Shown: positions 35,962 through 44,331 of the stretch, in pieces
Numbering within the stretch: the first letter of the stretch is position 1
How the letters are laid out: each line of letters starts with the position of its first letter
Assembly (NCBI GenBank): GCA_025774935.1
Contig: JALGZK010000016.1
Coordinates: forward strand, 1 to 51,759
Direction of reading: 5' to 3'
Source: a bacterium
Lineage (GTDB): Bacteria; Joyebacterota; Joyebacteria; Joyebacterales; Joyebacteraceae
DNA length: 51,759 nt
Program-made: the position numbers and the translations under genes
Notes under the pieces: generated by a model
The model's database searches: none
What the model saw: the letters and a program-made list of their open reading frames with translations, nothing else
Told to the model about the DNA's origin: nothing

Positions 35962-37137
35962 CTATGCAAGGCGCGACGCCGCCAGCGCCGCGATGTCCAC
36001 GATCTCCAGACCGATCTCATCGGCGAGCATCTTGTCGTTCATGGCGCACTTGAGGTGGATCTCGCACTTCGGACACGCCGTCACGAGGACGTCCGCGCCC
36101 GCGGCCTTTGCCTCACGGAGGCGGGCCGCCTGGATCATCTTGCTGAACGACGTGCAGTTCATCCAGCCGCCCACGCCGCAGCAGATCGCGCGCTCGCGTG
36201 CGTGCCGCATCTCGGCAAACTCCACGTCGGGGAGCGCCTCGAGGATGCTACGTGGAGCGTCGTAGATGCCCATGTGCCGCCCGAGGCGACACGGATCCTG
36301 GAACGTCACGGTCTTCGATTCGCCGGAGTTGAAACGGAGCGTCCTCTCCGCGATCGTCTCTGCGAGGAACTCGGTGAGATGGACGATCTCGAACCCGAGG
36401 TCGCCGAAGAGTCGGGGGTACTCACCCTTCATAGTCGCGTACCCCTCCGGGCACCCGACGATGACCCGCTTGGCGCCGGCGCTCTCAAGCTGCTCGAGGT
36501 TCTGCCGGGCGAGCATCTCGAAGTTCGCGAGGTCGCCGTTCCAGAGGAGGTCGTGTCCGCAGCAGCGTTCGTTCGGAAGGAGCGCCGGGGTGACCCCCGC
36601 GGCGTTCAGGAGACGGACGGCACCCTTCGTTCCCTCGAGGGGCGCCGCTCCGGTCTCGGAGAAGAGAACGTCGAAGTAGGGCGTGCACCCCACGAAGAAG
36701 ACGGTCTCGCCGTTGCTCACGGTCTTCATCGTGCCATCGACCCAGTCGAGGCGATCCTGTTTCAGGTTCTTCGCTGTCTGGATGCGCATGAGCGACTGAA
36801 CGGCACCGCCGTGGGTGCAGGTGCCCTCGCCGCCTTCACCGAAGACGAACGAGCGGACGTGCTTCGTCAGGAGACCGTAGTCGATCCGCGCGGGGCATCT
36901 CGTGTCGCACAGCTTGCACGTCAGGCACGACCAGACGTTCGAGTCCTCGATCAGCTTCACGTCCTCTCCGCGGACCGCCCTCACGAGGATGGACCTCGGC
37001 GAGAAGCTCCTGTCGTAGCGCGCGACAGGGCAGACGCCCGTACACTTCCCGCACTCGTAGCAGAGACTGGCGCGCGACTTCCTGATCGCGTCTCCCAGCG
37101 CCTCCCTGAGATCGACGCCGCCCTCGGGCTCCGCCAT
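35962..37137 (-). CDS. HdrD-like (HdrC-HdrB fusion) iron-sulfur oxidoreductase
   Basis: The 391-residue protein starts with an HdrC-like part, with [4Fe-4S] motifs CYECGKCTGVCP (Cys26, 29, 32, 36) and CLTCKLCDTRCP (Cys71, 74, 77, 81). HdrB-like CCG domains follow: FVGCTPYFD with RCCGHDLLW, then DPCRLGRHMG, CCGVGGWMNC and TACPKCEIHL. The first CCG domain lacks the usual final CxxC (GCPEGY), so perhaps only the second carries a noncubane cluster. It probably takes electrons from HdrA to a disulfide or other acceptor in the cytosol. It lies between the free MvhD and HdrA-MvhD genes, with GGAGAGGAG before its ATG. Confidence 0.9.
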   Translation of the reverse strand: MAEPEGGVDLREALGDAIRKSRASLCYECGKCTGVCPVARYDRSFSPRSILVRAVRGEDVKLIEDSNVWSCLTCKLCDTRCPARIDYGLLTKHVRSFVFGEGGEGTCTHGGAVQSLMRIQTAKNLKQDRLDWVDGTMKTVSNGETVFFVGCTPYFDVLFSETGAAPLEGTKGAVRLLNAAGVTPALLPNERCCGHDLLWNGDLANFEMLARQNLEQLESAGAKRVIVGCPEGYATMKGEYPRLFGDLGFEIVHLTEFLAETIAERTLRFNSGESKTVTFQDPCRLGRHMGIYDAPRSILEALPDVEFAEMRHARERAICCGVGGWMNCTSFSKMIQAARLREAKAAGADVLVTACPKCEIHLKCAMNDKMLADEIGLEIVDIAALAASRLA

Positions 37138-37167
37138 CCCGCTCTCCTCTCCTTCGCTGCTCTTCGA

Positions 37168-37842
37168 TTACGTCGTCTCGTCGTCCACTGCGTCCGGCAC
37201 CACCAGTTCGCCCTCCGCCGCGCCGGCGAGAGGGCTGCGCCCGAGACGCTTGAGGTCGTCGACGAAGTCGTGCATGACCTTCACGAACCTGGGTGCCTCC
37301 GCCGCCGAGATCTGCTCGAAGCGGACTCGCTCGGCTTCGATCCCGAGGATCCTCACGAGCTCTGCGGTCTTCTCGAACTGCTCTGCGGCGCGCTTCGCCC
37401 CGAAGAGGTAGTGGCAGTCGGCGAAGTGGCATCCTGACACGAGCACTCCGTCGGCGCCGAGCTCGAGAGCCCTCAGTACGAACGCCGGGTGGATGCGTCC
37501 CGCGCACATCACGCGAATGACCCTCGCGTTCGGAGGGTACTGCATCTTGCTGATCCCGGCCGCGTCGGCCGCGGGGTAGCTGCACCAGTTGCACGCGAAA
37601 GCGACCACGCGGGGCTCGAAGCTCCCGTCGTTTCCGCCCTTCGCGACGGTCCTGGGCTTCTCGGCCTTGGGCTTCGCGGTCTTCGGAGCTGCCTTCTTCG
37701 CGGTCTTCGGCGTCGACTTCTTCGAAGACCTGGACGCGGCCTTCGCCGTGGGCTTCCTCGCCGCCTGCTTCTTCGCGCCGGACCTCGAGGCCTTTGTTGG
37801 CTTCGTGTCCCTCTTGTCGCTGGTCTTACCCTTACTCGGCAA
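37168..37842 (-). CDS. mvhD: MvhD-type subunit with Lys/Ala-rich N-terminal tail
   Basis: The 224-residue protein uses TTG 37842 with GGAGGGGG upstream, overlapping the end of the giant hdrA gene by 11 bases. Residues 1 to about 65 are low-complexity and strongly basic (KKAAPKTAKPKAEKP-like), recalling histone H1 tails. Residues about 75-205 are the MvhD/FlpD domain: ACNWCSY, RVMCAGR, SGCHFADCHY, with the Cys set binding a [2Fe-2S] cluster. MvhD shuttles electrons between HdrA and a partner dehydrogenase or hydrogenase, none of which is in the window. The basic tail is not part of normal MvhD and could bind nucleic acid or an acidic partner. Confidence 0.88.
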   Translation of the reverse strand: MPSKGKTSDKRDTKPTKASRSGAKKQAARKPTAKAASRSSKKSTPKTAKKAAPKTAKPKAEKPRTVAKGGNDGSFEPRVVAFACNWCSYPAADAAGISKMQYPPNARVIRVMCAGRIHPAFVLRALELGADGVLVSGCHFADCHYLFGAKRAAEQFEKTAELVRILGIEAERVRFEQISAAEAPRFVKVMHDFVDDLKRLGRSPLAGAAEGELVVPDAVDDETT

Positions 37843-40800
37843 CGTCCCCCTCCGGCCAGGCGTTGGTTCCGTACTCCTCGGAAGGCTCGAGGTAGGCCTC
37901 GACCATCGTCTCGATCATTTCGTCCGTGAAGTGCCGGATCGATATCGCCCCGCTCGGGCAGATGACCGCGCAGGTTCCGCAGCCCTTGCAGAGTGCCTCG
38001 TTGACGGTGGCGACCCGTCTCCCGTCCGGCAGCTCGGTGATCTCGAGCGCGTTGAACTCACAGACCTCGACACACTGCGAGCATGCGCGACACAGCCGCT
38101 CATCGACGGTCGAGGTGACCGGCTCGAGCGTGATCGTGTCGCGGGACAGAAGCGCCCCGATCTTGGCCGCGACCGCCGACGCCTGCGAGATCGAGTCACC
38201 GATGTCCTTCGGCGACTGGACGCAGCCCGCGAGGAAGATCCCCTCCGTGTTCGTCTCGACCGGTCCGAACTTCGGATGCCGCTCGAGGAGGAACCCGTCG
38301 GAGCCGACCGGAATCTTGAGGAGTTCCTTGAGGGCCTCGGTCTCGGCCTTCTTCGGTATCATCCCGAGGGAGAGCACGACGAGGTCCGTCGGGATCTCGA
38401 TCGTGAGTCCCTGGGTCTTCTCGCTGACGAGCACCTTCGCTCTGTCGCCGTCCCGCTCGACCTCGGGTGGATCGGCGGGATCGTAGCGGAGAAAGGTCAC
38501 GCCCATCCCCCGCGCACGACGGTACATCTCCTCGGCCATGCGGCTGTAGACGCGCACGTCCCGATGGAGGACGACGACGTCGACGCCCCTCTCCCGCAGC
38601 TGGATGGCCTGTCGGATCGCCGACTGGCAGCAGTACCTCGAGCACTCCGGGTTCCCCTTGGGACCGCGAGATCCGACGCACTGCACGAAGACAGCCGTCT
38701 CGACGGGACGCTCGTTGAATGTAGGTCGCCCCTCGCCGCGCACGACGTCCTCGAAGTCGGTGTTTGCGATGACGTTCGGCACCGTGCCGTAGCCGAAGTC
38801 GTCGTCGGGCTTGTAGATGTCGGAGCCGATCGCGATCACGATGGCCCCGACGGAGAGGGTCTCTTCTCCCCCGCTGTCGGCGGAGGCGAGCGTCACCTCG
38901 AAGTTCCCGACGAACCCCGACACGCCCTTCACCTCGGTGCGCATCCTGACGTCGACGCCGAGCGAGTTGAGGAGCTCCTTCTTCATGTCGATGAGCGACG
39001 CACCCGAGCGCCCGCTCGGATAGAGACTCGCGAGCGTCGACGTCCTCCCACCCAGCTCCGCCTCGCGCTCGATGAGGTGGACCTCGAACCCGCGGCGCGC
39101 GAGATCGATCGCCGTCTGTATGCCGGCGACGCCGCCACCGACGATGAGCGTCTCGTGACCGACGTCGAGCTCGCGCTCGGAGAGCGGCTGCAGGAGCTTC
39201 GCCCTCGCTACCGCCATGCGAATGAGGTCCCTCGCCTTCTCGGTGGCCTCGGTCGGGTGGTCGTGGTGGACCCACGAGCACTGGTCGCGGATGTTGACCA
39301 TCTCGACGAGATACGGGTTCAGGCCGACCGCGGCGCACGCCTCGCGGAAGACCGGCTCGTGCGTCTTCGGCGTGCAGGCCGCGACGACGACCCGGGTGAG
39401 CCCGTTCTCGACGATCGCGTCCTGGATCTGGCGCTGTGTGCTCTCGGCGCAGGCGAACAGGACGCTCTCCGAGTGAGCGACGCCGGGGAGCGACGCGCCG
39501 TACGCGGCGAGCTTCGGCACGTCGAGGACGCCCGCGATGTTGATGCCGCACGCGCAGACGAAAACCCCGACCCGCGCTTCGCCCGTGACATCGATCGGTT
39601 CTACGTCTCTCTTGACGATCTCGAGCTCCTGGCCGAGAACGTGACGCCCCGCGAGCGCGGCGGCTCCGGACGCCTCGGCGACCGAGTCGGTGATGTCCTT
39701 TGGCCCGGTGACGCACCCGGCGAGGTAGATGCCTTCCTGTGTGGAGTCGAGTGGGGACGCGCACGCGTCCTCCGACTTCAGGTATCCGTCGACGTCGACC
39801 TCGATCCCGAGTGCCATCGCGAGCTCGTCGGTGCCCTCGGACGCGACGAGCGCGGACGAGAGTACGACCATGTCGACCGGCATGCGCTCGATCGTACCTG
39901 TTTCGCCATCCTCGAAGTTCAGGAGGAGCTCGCCCGTCTCGGGATCCTCGGTCACCTTCGACGGCTTCCCGCGGATGTAGCGGAGCTTCGAGAGGCCGTG
40001 GGACCTCTGGTAGAACTCCTCGAAGCCCTTCCCGAACGCGCGCACGTCGATGTGGAAGATGAGGAGCTCAGACTCCGGGAAGTGCTCCTCGATGAGGAGG
40101 GCGTCCTTGATCGAGTTCATGCAGCAGATCCTGCTGCAGTAGAGGATGTCCCGCTTCGCGCAGCGCGACCCGACACACTGAATGAACGCGACGCGCTCGG
40201 GCGGCTCGCCGTCGGAGAACTTCTGGAGGAATCCCCGAGACGGACCGCTCGCCGAGAGGAGCCTCTCGAGCTCGAGGCTCGTGACGACGTTCTCGTAGCG
40301 CGTGTACCCGTACTCGCTGGCCTCGCGCGGATCATAGAAGTCGTAGCCCGTCGCGACGATGATCGACCCGACGCGGATCTCCTCGACGTGGTCCTTCTCG
40401 TCGTAGTCGATGCAGTGCTTCTCGCAGATGTCCCTGCACTTGCTGCAGGCGAGCGGGAAGTCACCGAGGCAGGCCTCGATGTCGCGGATGTATGCCGAGG
40501 GCACCGCCTGAGGGAACGGCTGGTAGATCGCCTTCCGCAGCGACAGACCGAGCTCGAATTCGTTCGGCACGGCGACGGGGCACACCTTCGCGCACTCGCC
40601 GCAGGCTGTGCACTCCATGATGTCGACGTACCTGGCCTTCCGGAGGACGTCGACCCGGAAGTTGCCGGGCTTGCCGCGCGCCTTGACGACTTCGCTATTG
40701 GTCCAGAGGGTAATGTTCGGATGTCGACCGACATCCATCATCTTAGGACCGAGTATTCAGATGGCGCAGTCCATGCTCGGGAACGTCTTATCGAGCTGGG

Positions 40801-40924
40801 CCATCTTCCCGCCGATCGAAGGAAACTTCTCGACGAGATAGACCTTGAACTGCGCATCCGCGAGATCGAGGGCGGCCTGGATTCCCGCAATGCCACCGCC
40901 GATCACGAGCACGCCCTTCTCCAT
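37832..40924 (-). CDS. hdrA: Giant HdrA with two HdrA modules, selenocysteine-containing (in-frame TGA at 40757-40759)
   Basis: Reading through one TGA gives 1030 residues from ATG 40924. The first module starts directly with FAD-binding [15 protein letters not shown], then DCAI-U-ILGPKM with U at residue 56, and clusters [12 protein letters not shown] (about 104) and [12 protein letters not shown] (about 160). Near residue 450 a second module begins with the HdrA N-terminal domain ([14 protein letters not shown]), another FAD site [12 protein letters not shown], then C-terminal ferredoxin motifs [12 protein letters not shown] and [12 protein letters not shown]. The second module has lost the DCxxC segment. 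The protein thus holds two flavins and several [4Fe-4S] clusters. It follows korC and precedes mvhD, and the same UGA-hairpin layout as in the other hdrA is present. Confidence 0.92.
40718..40737 (-). promoter_or_regulatory. Candidate SECIS hairpin in the giant hdrA
   Basis: GGAUGUC-GGUC-GACAUCC forms a 7-bp stem plus a U-G pair with a GGUC loop, again with the loop starting 27 bases after the UGA. The hairpin and next codon are identical, base for base, to the other hdrA, while the codons just upstream have drifted at third positions. Confidence 0.75.
40757..40759 (-). other. Selenocysteine codon UGA in the giant hdrA
   Basis: TGA lies in frame between DCAI and ILGPKM, at the same conserved cysteine as in the other hdrA. 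Confidence 0.88.
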
Positions 40925-41042
40925 CGAACCCCCCGCTTCTCTTCGCGCGTGCGTTGTCGATGCTTCCGGAAGCGAACCGGGAACGTCGCCCGGAAACGCC
41001 GTCACCGGCGAGACCCGGTCGCCCCCGGTGTTCGATCGTCTG

Positions 41043-41621
41043 CTACTCCGCGTCCAAGGCTGCCTTCTTGCCCTCGACCGCCTTCCCCGTGGCGACAAGG
41101 CCGTACTCGAAGCCCTCCTCGAAGGCCTTCATGTTGAGGTCGACGAACCTCTCGGGCACCGACGAGGGCAGCGCCTCCCTCGCGGCCTCGCCCGAGATGA
41201 GCCCCGTGACAGCCGTGAAGAACCCGAGCATCACGATGTTCGCCACGATCCGGTTGCCGATCTGCTCCGCGAGCCTGGTGGCTGGAACGGCGTAAAGCTT
41301 GCGGTTGCCGGTGACCTCACCCGGCTTGACGAGATCCTCGTCGATGAGAAGGGTCCCGTCATCCGTGATGTCCCGGCCGAACTTGTCGTAGGCCTCCTGC
41401 GACATCGCGACGACCGTGTCAGGCACCGACACGTACGGGTACCTGATCGGCTTGTCATCGATGAGCACCTGCGCGCTGCAGGCGCTCCCTCTCGCCTCGG
41501 GCCCGAAGCTCTGCGTGAGCGTGGCGTGCTTGTTGTCGAAGAGGGCCGCGGTCTTCCCGATGATGTACCCGCACCGGATCACGCCCTGTCCGCCGAAGCC
41601 TGATATCCTCAGCTCGTTCAC
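41043..41621 (-). CDS. korC: 2-oxoglutarate:ferredoxin oxidoreductase gamma subunit
   Basis: The 192-residue gamma subunit begins [20 protein letters not shown] and has [20 protein letters not shown], both typical of KorC/VorC. It completes the KorABCD enzyme, which oxidatively decarboxylates a 2-oxoacid to the acyl-CoA while reducing ferredoxin. The GTG start overlaps the korB stop by four bases (GTGA), indicating translational coupling. The giant hdrA starts 118 bases downstream, so ferredoxin production and HdrA are under one promoter. Confidence 0.93.
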   Translation of the reverse strand: MNELRISGFGGQGVIRCGYIIGKTAALFDNKHATLTQSFGPEARGSACSAQVLIDDKPIRYPYVSVPDTVVAMSQEAYDKFGRDITDDGTLLIDEDLVKPGEVTGNRKLYAVPATRLAEQIGNRIVANIVMLGFFTAVTGLISGEAAREALPSSVPERFVDLNMKAFEEGFEYGLVATGKAVEGKKAALDAE

Positions 41622-42496
41622 TTGACAGACCCCTCGTAAGGTTCGTACTCGTCACCGAAGACCTTCCCATACCAGTTGTTCATCGACTCCACGAACGTCG
41701 GACGGTCGCGGTCGATGAACTTCCCGACGGTGATCTTCTCTTGAAACCCGATCGCCAGCTCGCGAGTGTCGGCGCCGTGCTTGATCTCGCAGTTGTCGTG
41801 ATAGAAACGCATGAGGTCGAGACCCGACCCCAGTCGGTTCCGTCGCGAGTAGAGCGTCGAGCAAGGGCTGATGACCTCCACGACGGAGAACCCGGGCTTC
41901 GCGATCGCCTCGGCGATCGCGGTCACGAGCCTCCTCACGTGGAGCGCCGACCAGCGTGCGACGTACACGGCTCCGCACGAGTCCGCCAGGTACGGGATGC
42001 TGAAGGGCTGCTCGAAGTTCCCGTAGGGCATCGTCGAGGCGTTCGCCGTGAGCGGCGTCGTCGGAGCCACCTGCCCACCCGTCATCGCGTAGATGAAGTT
42101 GTTGACGCAGATGACCGTGAGGTCTACGTTCCGCCGCGCCGCGTGGATGAAGTGATTCCCTCCGATCGAGATCAAGTCGCCGTCGCCGCTGATCACGACG
42201 GTCTTGAGCTTCGGGTTGGCGAGGTGGAGACCCGTGGCGAACGGGATCGCCCGGCCGTGGGTCGTGTGGAACGAGTCGATCTTCACGTACCCCGCCACCC
42301 TCCCGGTGCACCCGATGCCCGAGACGACCGTGATGTCGTCGAGCCCGAGCTGGAGCTTCTCGATCGCCGAGGCGAATGCCGTGACGACCGTTCCAAGTCC
42401 GCACGTCGGACACCAGATGTGAGGAATCCGGTCCATTCGGAGGAGATCGTCCATCGGATGCGAGAGCTCAGGCTCGAGCGTCGCTTCTTTTGTCAT
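41618..42496 (-). CDS. korB: 2-oxoglutarate:ferredoxin oxidoreductase beta subunit
   Basis: The 292-residue beta subunit starts at ATG 42496 with GGGGGGAG upstream, overlapping korA by four bases. It holds the thiamine-diphosphate site: WCPTCGLGTVVTAF, GIGCTGR, HTTHGRAIPFATG and the signature SGDGDLISIGGNHF. Followed by VNNFIYAMTGGQVAPTTP as in Kor-type enzymes, it lacks the extra cluster ligands of pyruvate oxidoreductases apart from the CPTC pair. A 2-oxoglutarate substrate is inferred from overall similarity; other 2-oxoacids are possible. Confidence 0.94.
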   Translation of the reverse strand: MTKEATLEPELSHPMDDLLRMDRIPHIWCPTCGLGTVVTAFASAIEKLQLGLDDITVVSGIGCTGRVAGYVKIDSFHTTHGRAIPFATGLHLANPKLKTVVISGDGDLISIGGNHFIHAARRNVDLTVICVNNFIYAMTGGQVAPTTPLTANASTMPYGNFEQPFSIPYLADSCGAVYVARWSALHVRRLVTAIAEAIAKPGFSVVEVISPCSTLYSRRNRLGSGLDLMRFYHDNCEIKHGADTRELAIGFQEKITVGKFIDRDRPTFVESMNNWYGKVFGDEYEPYEGSVK

Positions 42497-43650
42497 CGTT
42501 CTCCCCCCTTGATCGCCTGATAGATGTCCTCGCTGTCGTGGACCCATCCTCCGGCGTGAGGAACCAGGAGCGTCTCCGCATTCCCCGCGGCCGCTCGCTC
42601 GACCTCGTAGTACATCTGGCCGCAGTTCAGCTCGACCACCACGAACTTGCCGATCTTCTGCGCGAGATCGCGGATGCGATTCTCGGGGAACGGCCACACC
42701 GTCACCATCCTCAGACTCCCGACCTTCATGCCGTCGGCCCTGGCTTGCTCGATCGCCGGGATCGCGACGCGCGACGAGATGCCGTACGAGATGACGACCG
42801 TGTCAGCCCCTTCGATCTGGTCCTCCTCGAGGACGACGATCTCGTCGACCCGCGAGCGAATCTTGTCGAGGAGCCGGTTGACGAGCTTGTCCTGGCACTC
42901 CGCGTTCATGACCGGGTAGCCTCTCTCGTCGTGGGTGAGGCCGGTCGTGTGGAAGCGGTAGCCGTCGCCCGCCTTCACCATCCAGGGAATCATGTCGGTG
43001 TCGACGTTGTACGGGAGGTAGTCCTCCTTCGGTCCGTCGTAGTACTTCCGAGGGACGATCTCGATCTCCTCCGGTTCGGGGATCACGATCTTCTCCGTCA
43101 TGTGACCGACGCACTCGTCCATCATCACGAGCGTCGGCACGCGGTACTTCTCGGAGAAGTTGAACGCCATGATCATGTAGTCGAAGGCCTCCTGGGGCGA
43201 GCTGGGCGCGACGGCGATGATCTCGTAGTCGCCGTGCGAGCCCCAACGCGCCTGCATGATGTCGGCCTGACCCGGGAGCGTCGGAAGGCCCGTCGACGGC
43301 CCGCCGCGCTGCACGTTGATGAGGACGGTCGGGACCTCCATCATGATCCCGAGTCCGAGGTTCTCCATCATGAGCGAGAAGCCGGGACCCGACGTGACCG
43401 TCATGGACTTGGCACCGGCCCAGGCCGCACCGAGAATGGCCGCCATGGAACCGAGCTCATCCTCCATCTGAATGAAGCAGCCGCCCACCTTCGGAATCCT
43501 CGCGGCGAACCGCTCGGCGACCTCGGTAGACGGCGTGATGGGATAGCCCGCAAGAAAGCGGCAGCCCGCCGCGAGCGCACCCTCTGCGGCGGCATGGTCA
43601 CCATCCAGGTAATGCGCGCCTGTCAGGACCCCTTTGGGATCCGCTGTCAT
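42493..43650 (-). CDS. korA: 2-oxoglutarate:ferredoxin oxidoreductase alpha subunit
   Basis: The 385-residue alpha subunit has YLDGDHAAAEGALAAGCRF, AGYPITPSTEVAER, IQMEDELGSMAAILGAAWAG, TSGPGFSLMMENLG, and RGGPSTGLPTLPGQADIMQA, all hallmarks of KorA/PorA domains I and II. It pairs with the beta subunit for CoA-dependent oxidative decarboxylation. It overlaps korD by four bases (ATGA) and korB by four, so korDABC is tightly coupled. Confidence 0.95.
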   Translation of the reverse strand: MTADPKGVLTGAHYLDGDHAAAEGALAAGCRFLAGYPITPSTEVAERFAARIPKVGGCFIQMEDELGSMAAILGAAWAGAKSMTVTSGPGFSLMMENLGLGIMMEVPTVLINVQRGGPSTGLPTLPGQADIMQARWGSHGDYEIIAVAPSSPQEAFDYMIMAFNFSEKYRVPTLVMMDECVGHMTEKIVIPEPEEIEIVPRKYYDGPKEDYLPYNVDTDMIPWMVKAGDGYRFHTTGLTHDERGYPVMNAECQDKLVNRLLDKIRSRVDEIVVLEEDQIEGADTVVISYGISSRVAIPAIEQARADGMKVGSLRMVTVWPFPENRIRDLAQKIGKFVVVELNCGQMYYEVERAAAGNAETLLVPHAGGWVHDSEDIYQAIKGGER

Positions 43651-43964
43651 CCTTCGCCTCCTCCCTCCTCTTCGTCGAGGACGCAGAAGATAGCGAACTC
43701 AGGGCAGAGCATCTCGCAGAGCCCGCAGTTCACGCATGCGTCGTCTTTGCTGACTTCCGGGAAGTGGTAGCCCTTCACGTTGAAGTCCTCCGAAATCTCG
43801 AGGACTTCGCGAGGGCAGTACTCGACACAGAACAGGCACCCCTTGCAGCGATTGACCACGATGTGGATCTCGCCGTGGGGGACCTTCACTGTGTCGGCGT
43901 CGAGCGGCTTCCTCCAATACTTCGCGGTCGTGCTCTTTGGCCCGGCGGGCAGGTCCTGAGGCAT
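43647..43964 (-). CDS. korD: 2-oxoglutarate:ferredoxin oxidoreductase delta subunit (ferredoxin)
   Basis: The 105-residue delta subunit has two [4Fe-4S] motifs, CKGCLFCVEYCP and CVNCGLCEMLCP, as in KorD. It relays electrons from the beta-subunit centre to soluble ferredoxin. It is the first gene of the 12-gene minus-strand operon, about 115 bases downstream of a good promoter. GAGGAT precedes the ATG. Confidence 0.93.
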   Translation of the reverse strand: MPQDLPAGPKSTTAKYWRKPLDADTVKVPHGEIHIVVNRCKGCLFCVEYCPREVLEISEDFNVKGYHFPEVSKDDACVNCGLCEMLCPEFAIFCVLDEEEGGGEG

Positions 43965-44331
43965 GGTGGGATCCTCGACCTTTCTGTGAGGGCGGCTGCT
44001 TTACAGACAATGAGGGAATCCAGTGGTGAAACAAGAAGCGGAGGCTTTGAAGGCGGGCCGTGCTTCACCACGGTACTCCCCAACGAGTATTGTATGGGAC
44101 AGGTCCCGAATCGTCAAGGAAATGTGCCCCCGCAGGCCTCTTGCGGCGAGTTCACGTTGTCGTCGGAGTGACCGGGAGCCAGCTTCGGAGCGTTGGTCGT
44201 CGCTGGCAGACGCGAAGAGGGGGCGCTACGGCCGGGTCAGTCGAAGGAGGCGGCCCGACCGATCTGGTCATCGTCCCCCGGAGGTACGCATCACGCCGTA
44301 TCGAGTGAGGTCGAGGCTGTCGGGGCACCCC
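43965..44331. other. Intergenic region upstream of korD
   Basis: The 367 bases contain the korD promoter (44089-44117) and a 214-base stretch after the end of the glycosyltransferase gene. I see no convincing terminator or small gene in that stretch. Confidence 0.5.
44089..44117 (-). promoter_or_regulatory. Sigma70-like promoter of the Kor-Hdr operon
   Basis: The minus strand has -35 TTGACG (44112-44117), a 17-base spacer and -10 TACAAT (44089-44094). Transcription should start near 44082, about 118 bases before korD. I found no other good promoter inside the following 15 kb. Confidence 0.78.

Noticed and set aside
37589-41137. A plus-strand open frame of 1182 codons across the giant hdrA gene
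   Set aside because: It is antisense to a gene with clear Fe-S and FAD motifs; long stop-free antisense frames are expected in GC-rich DNA. Its translation is Arg/Asp/Val-biased with no recognisable domain.
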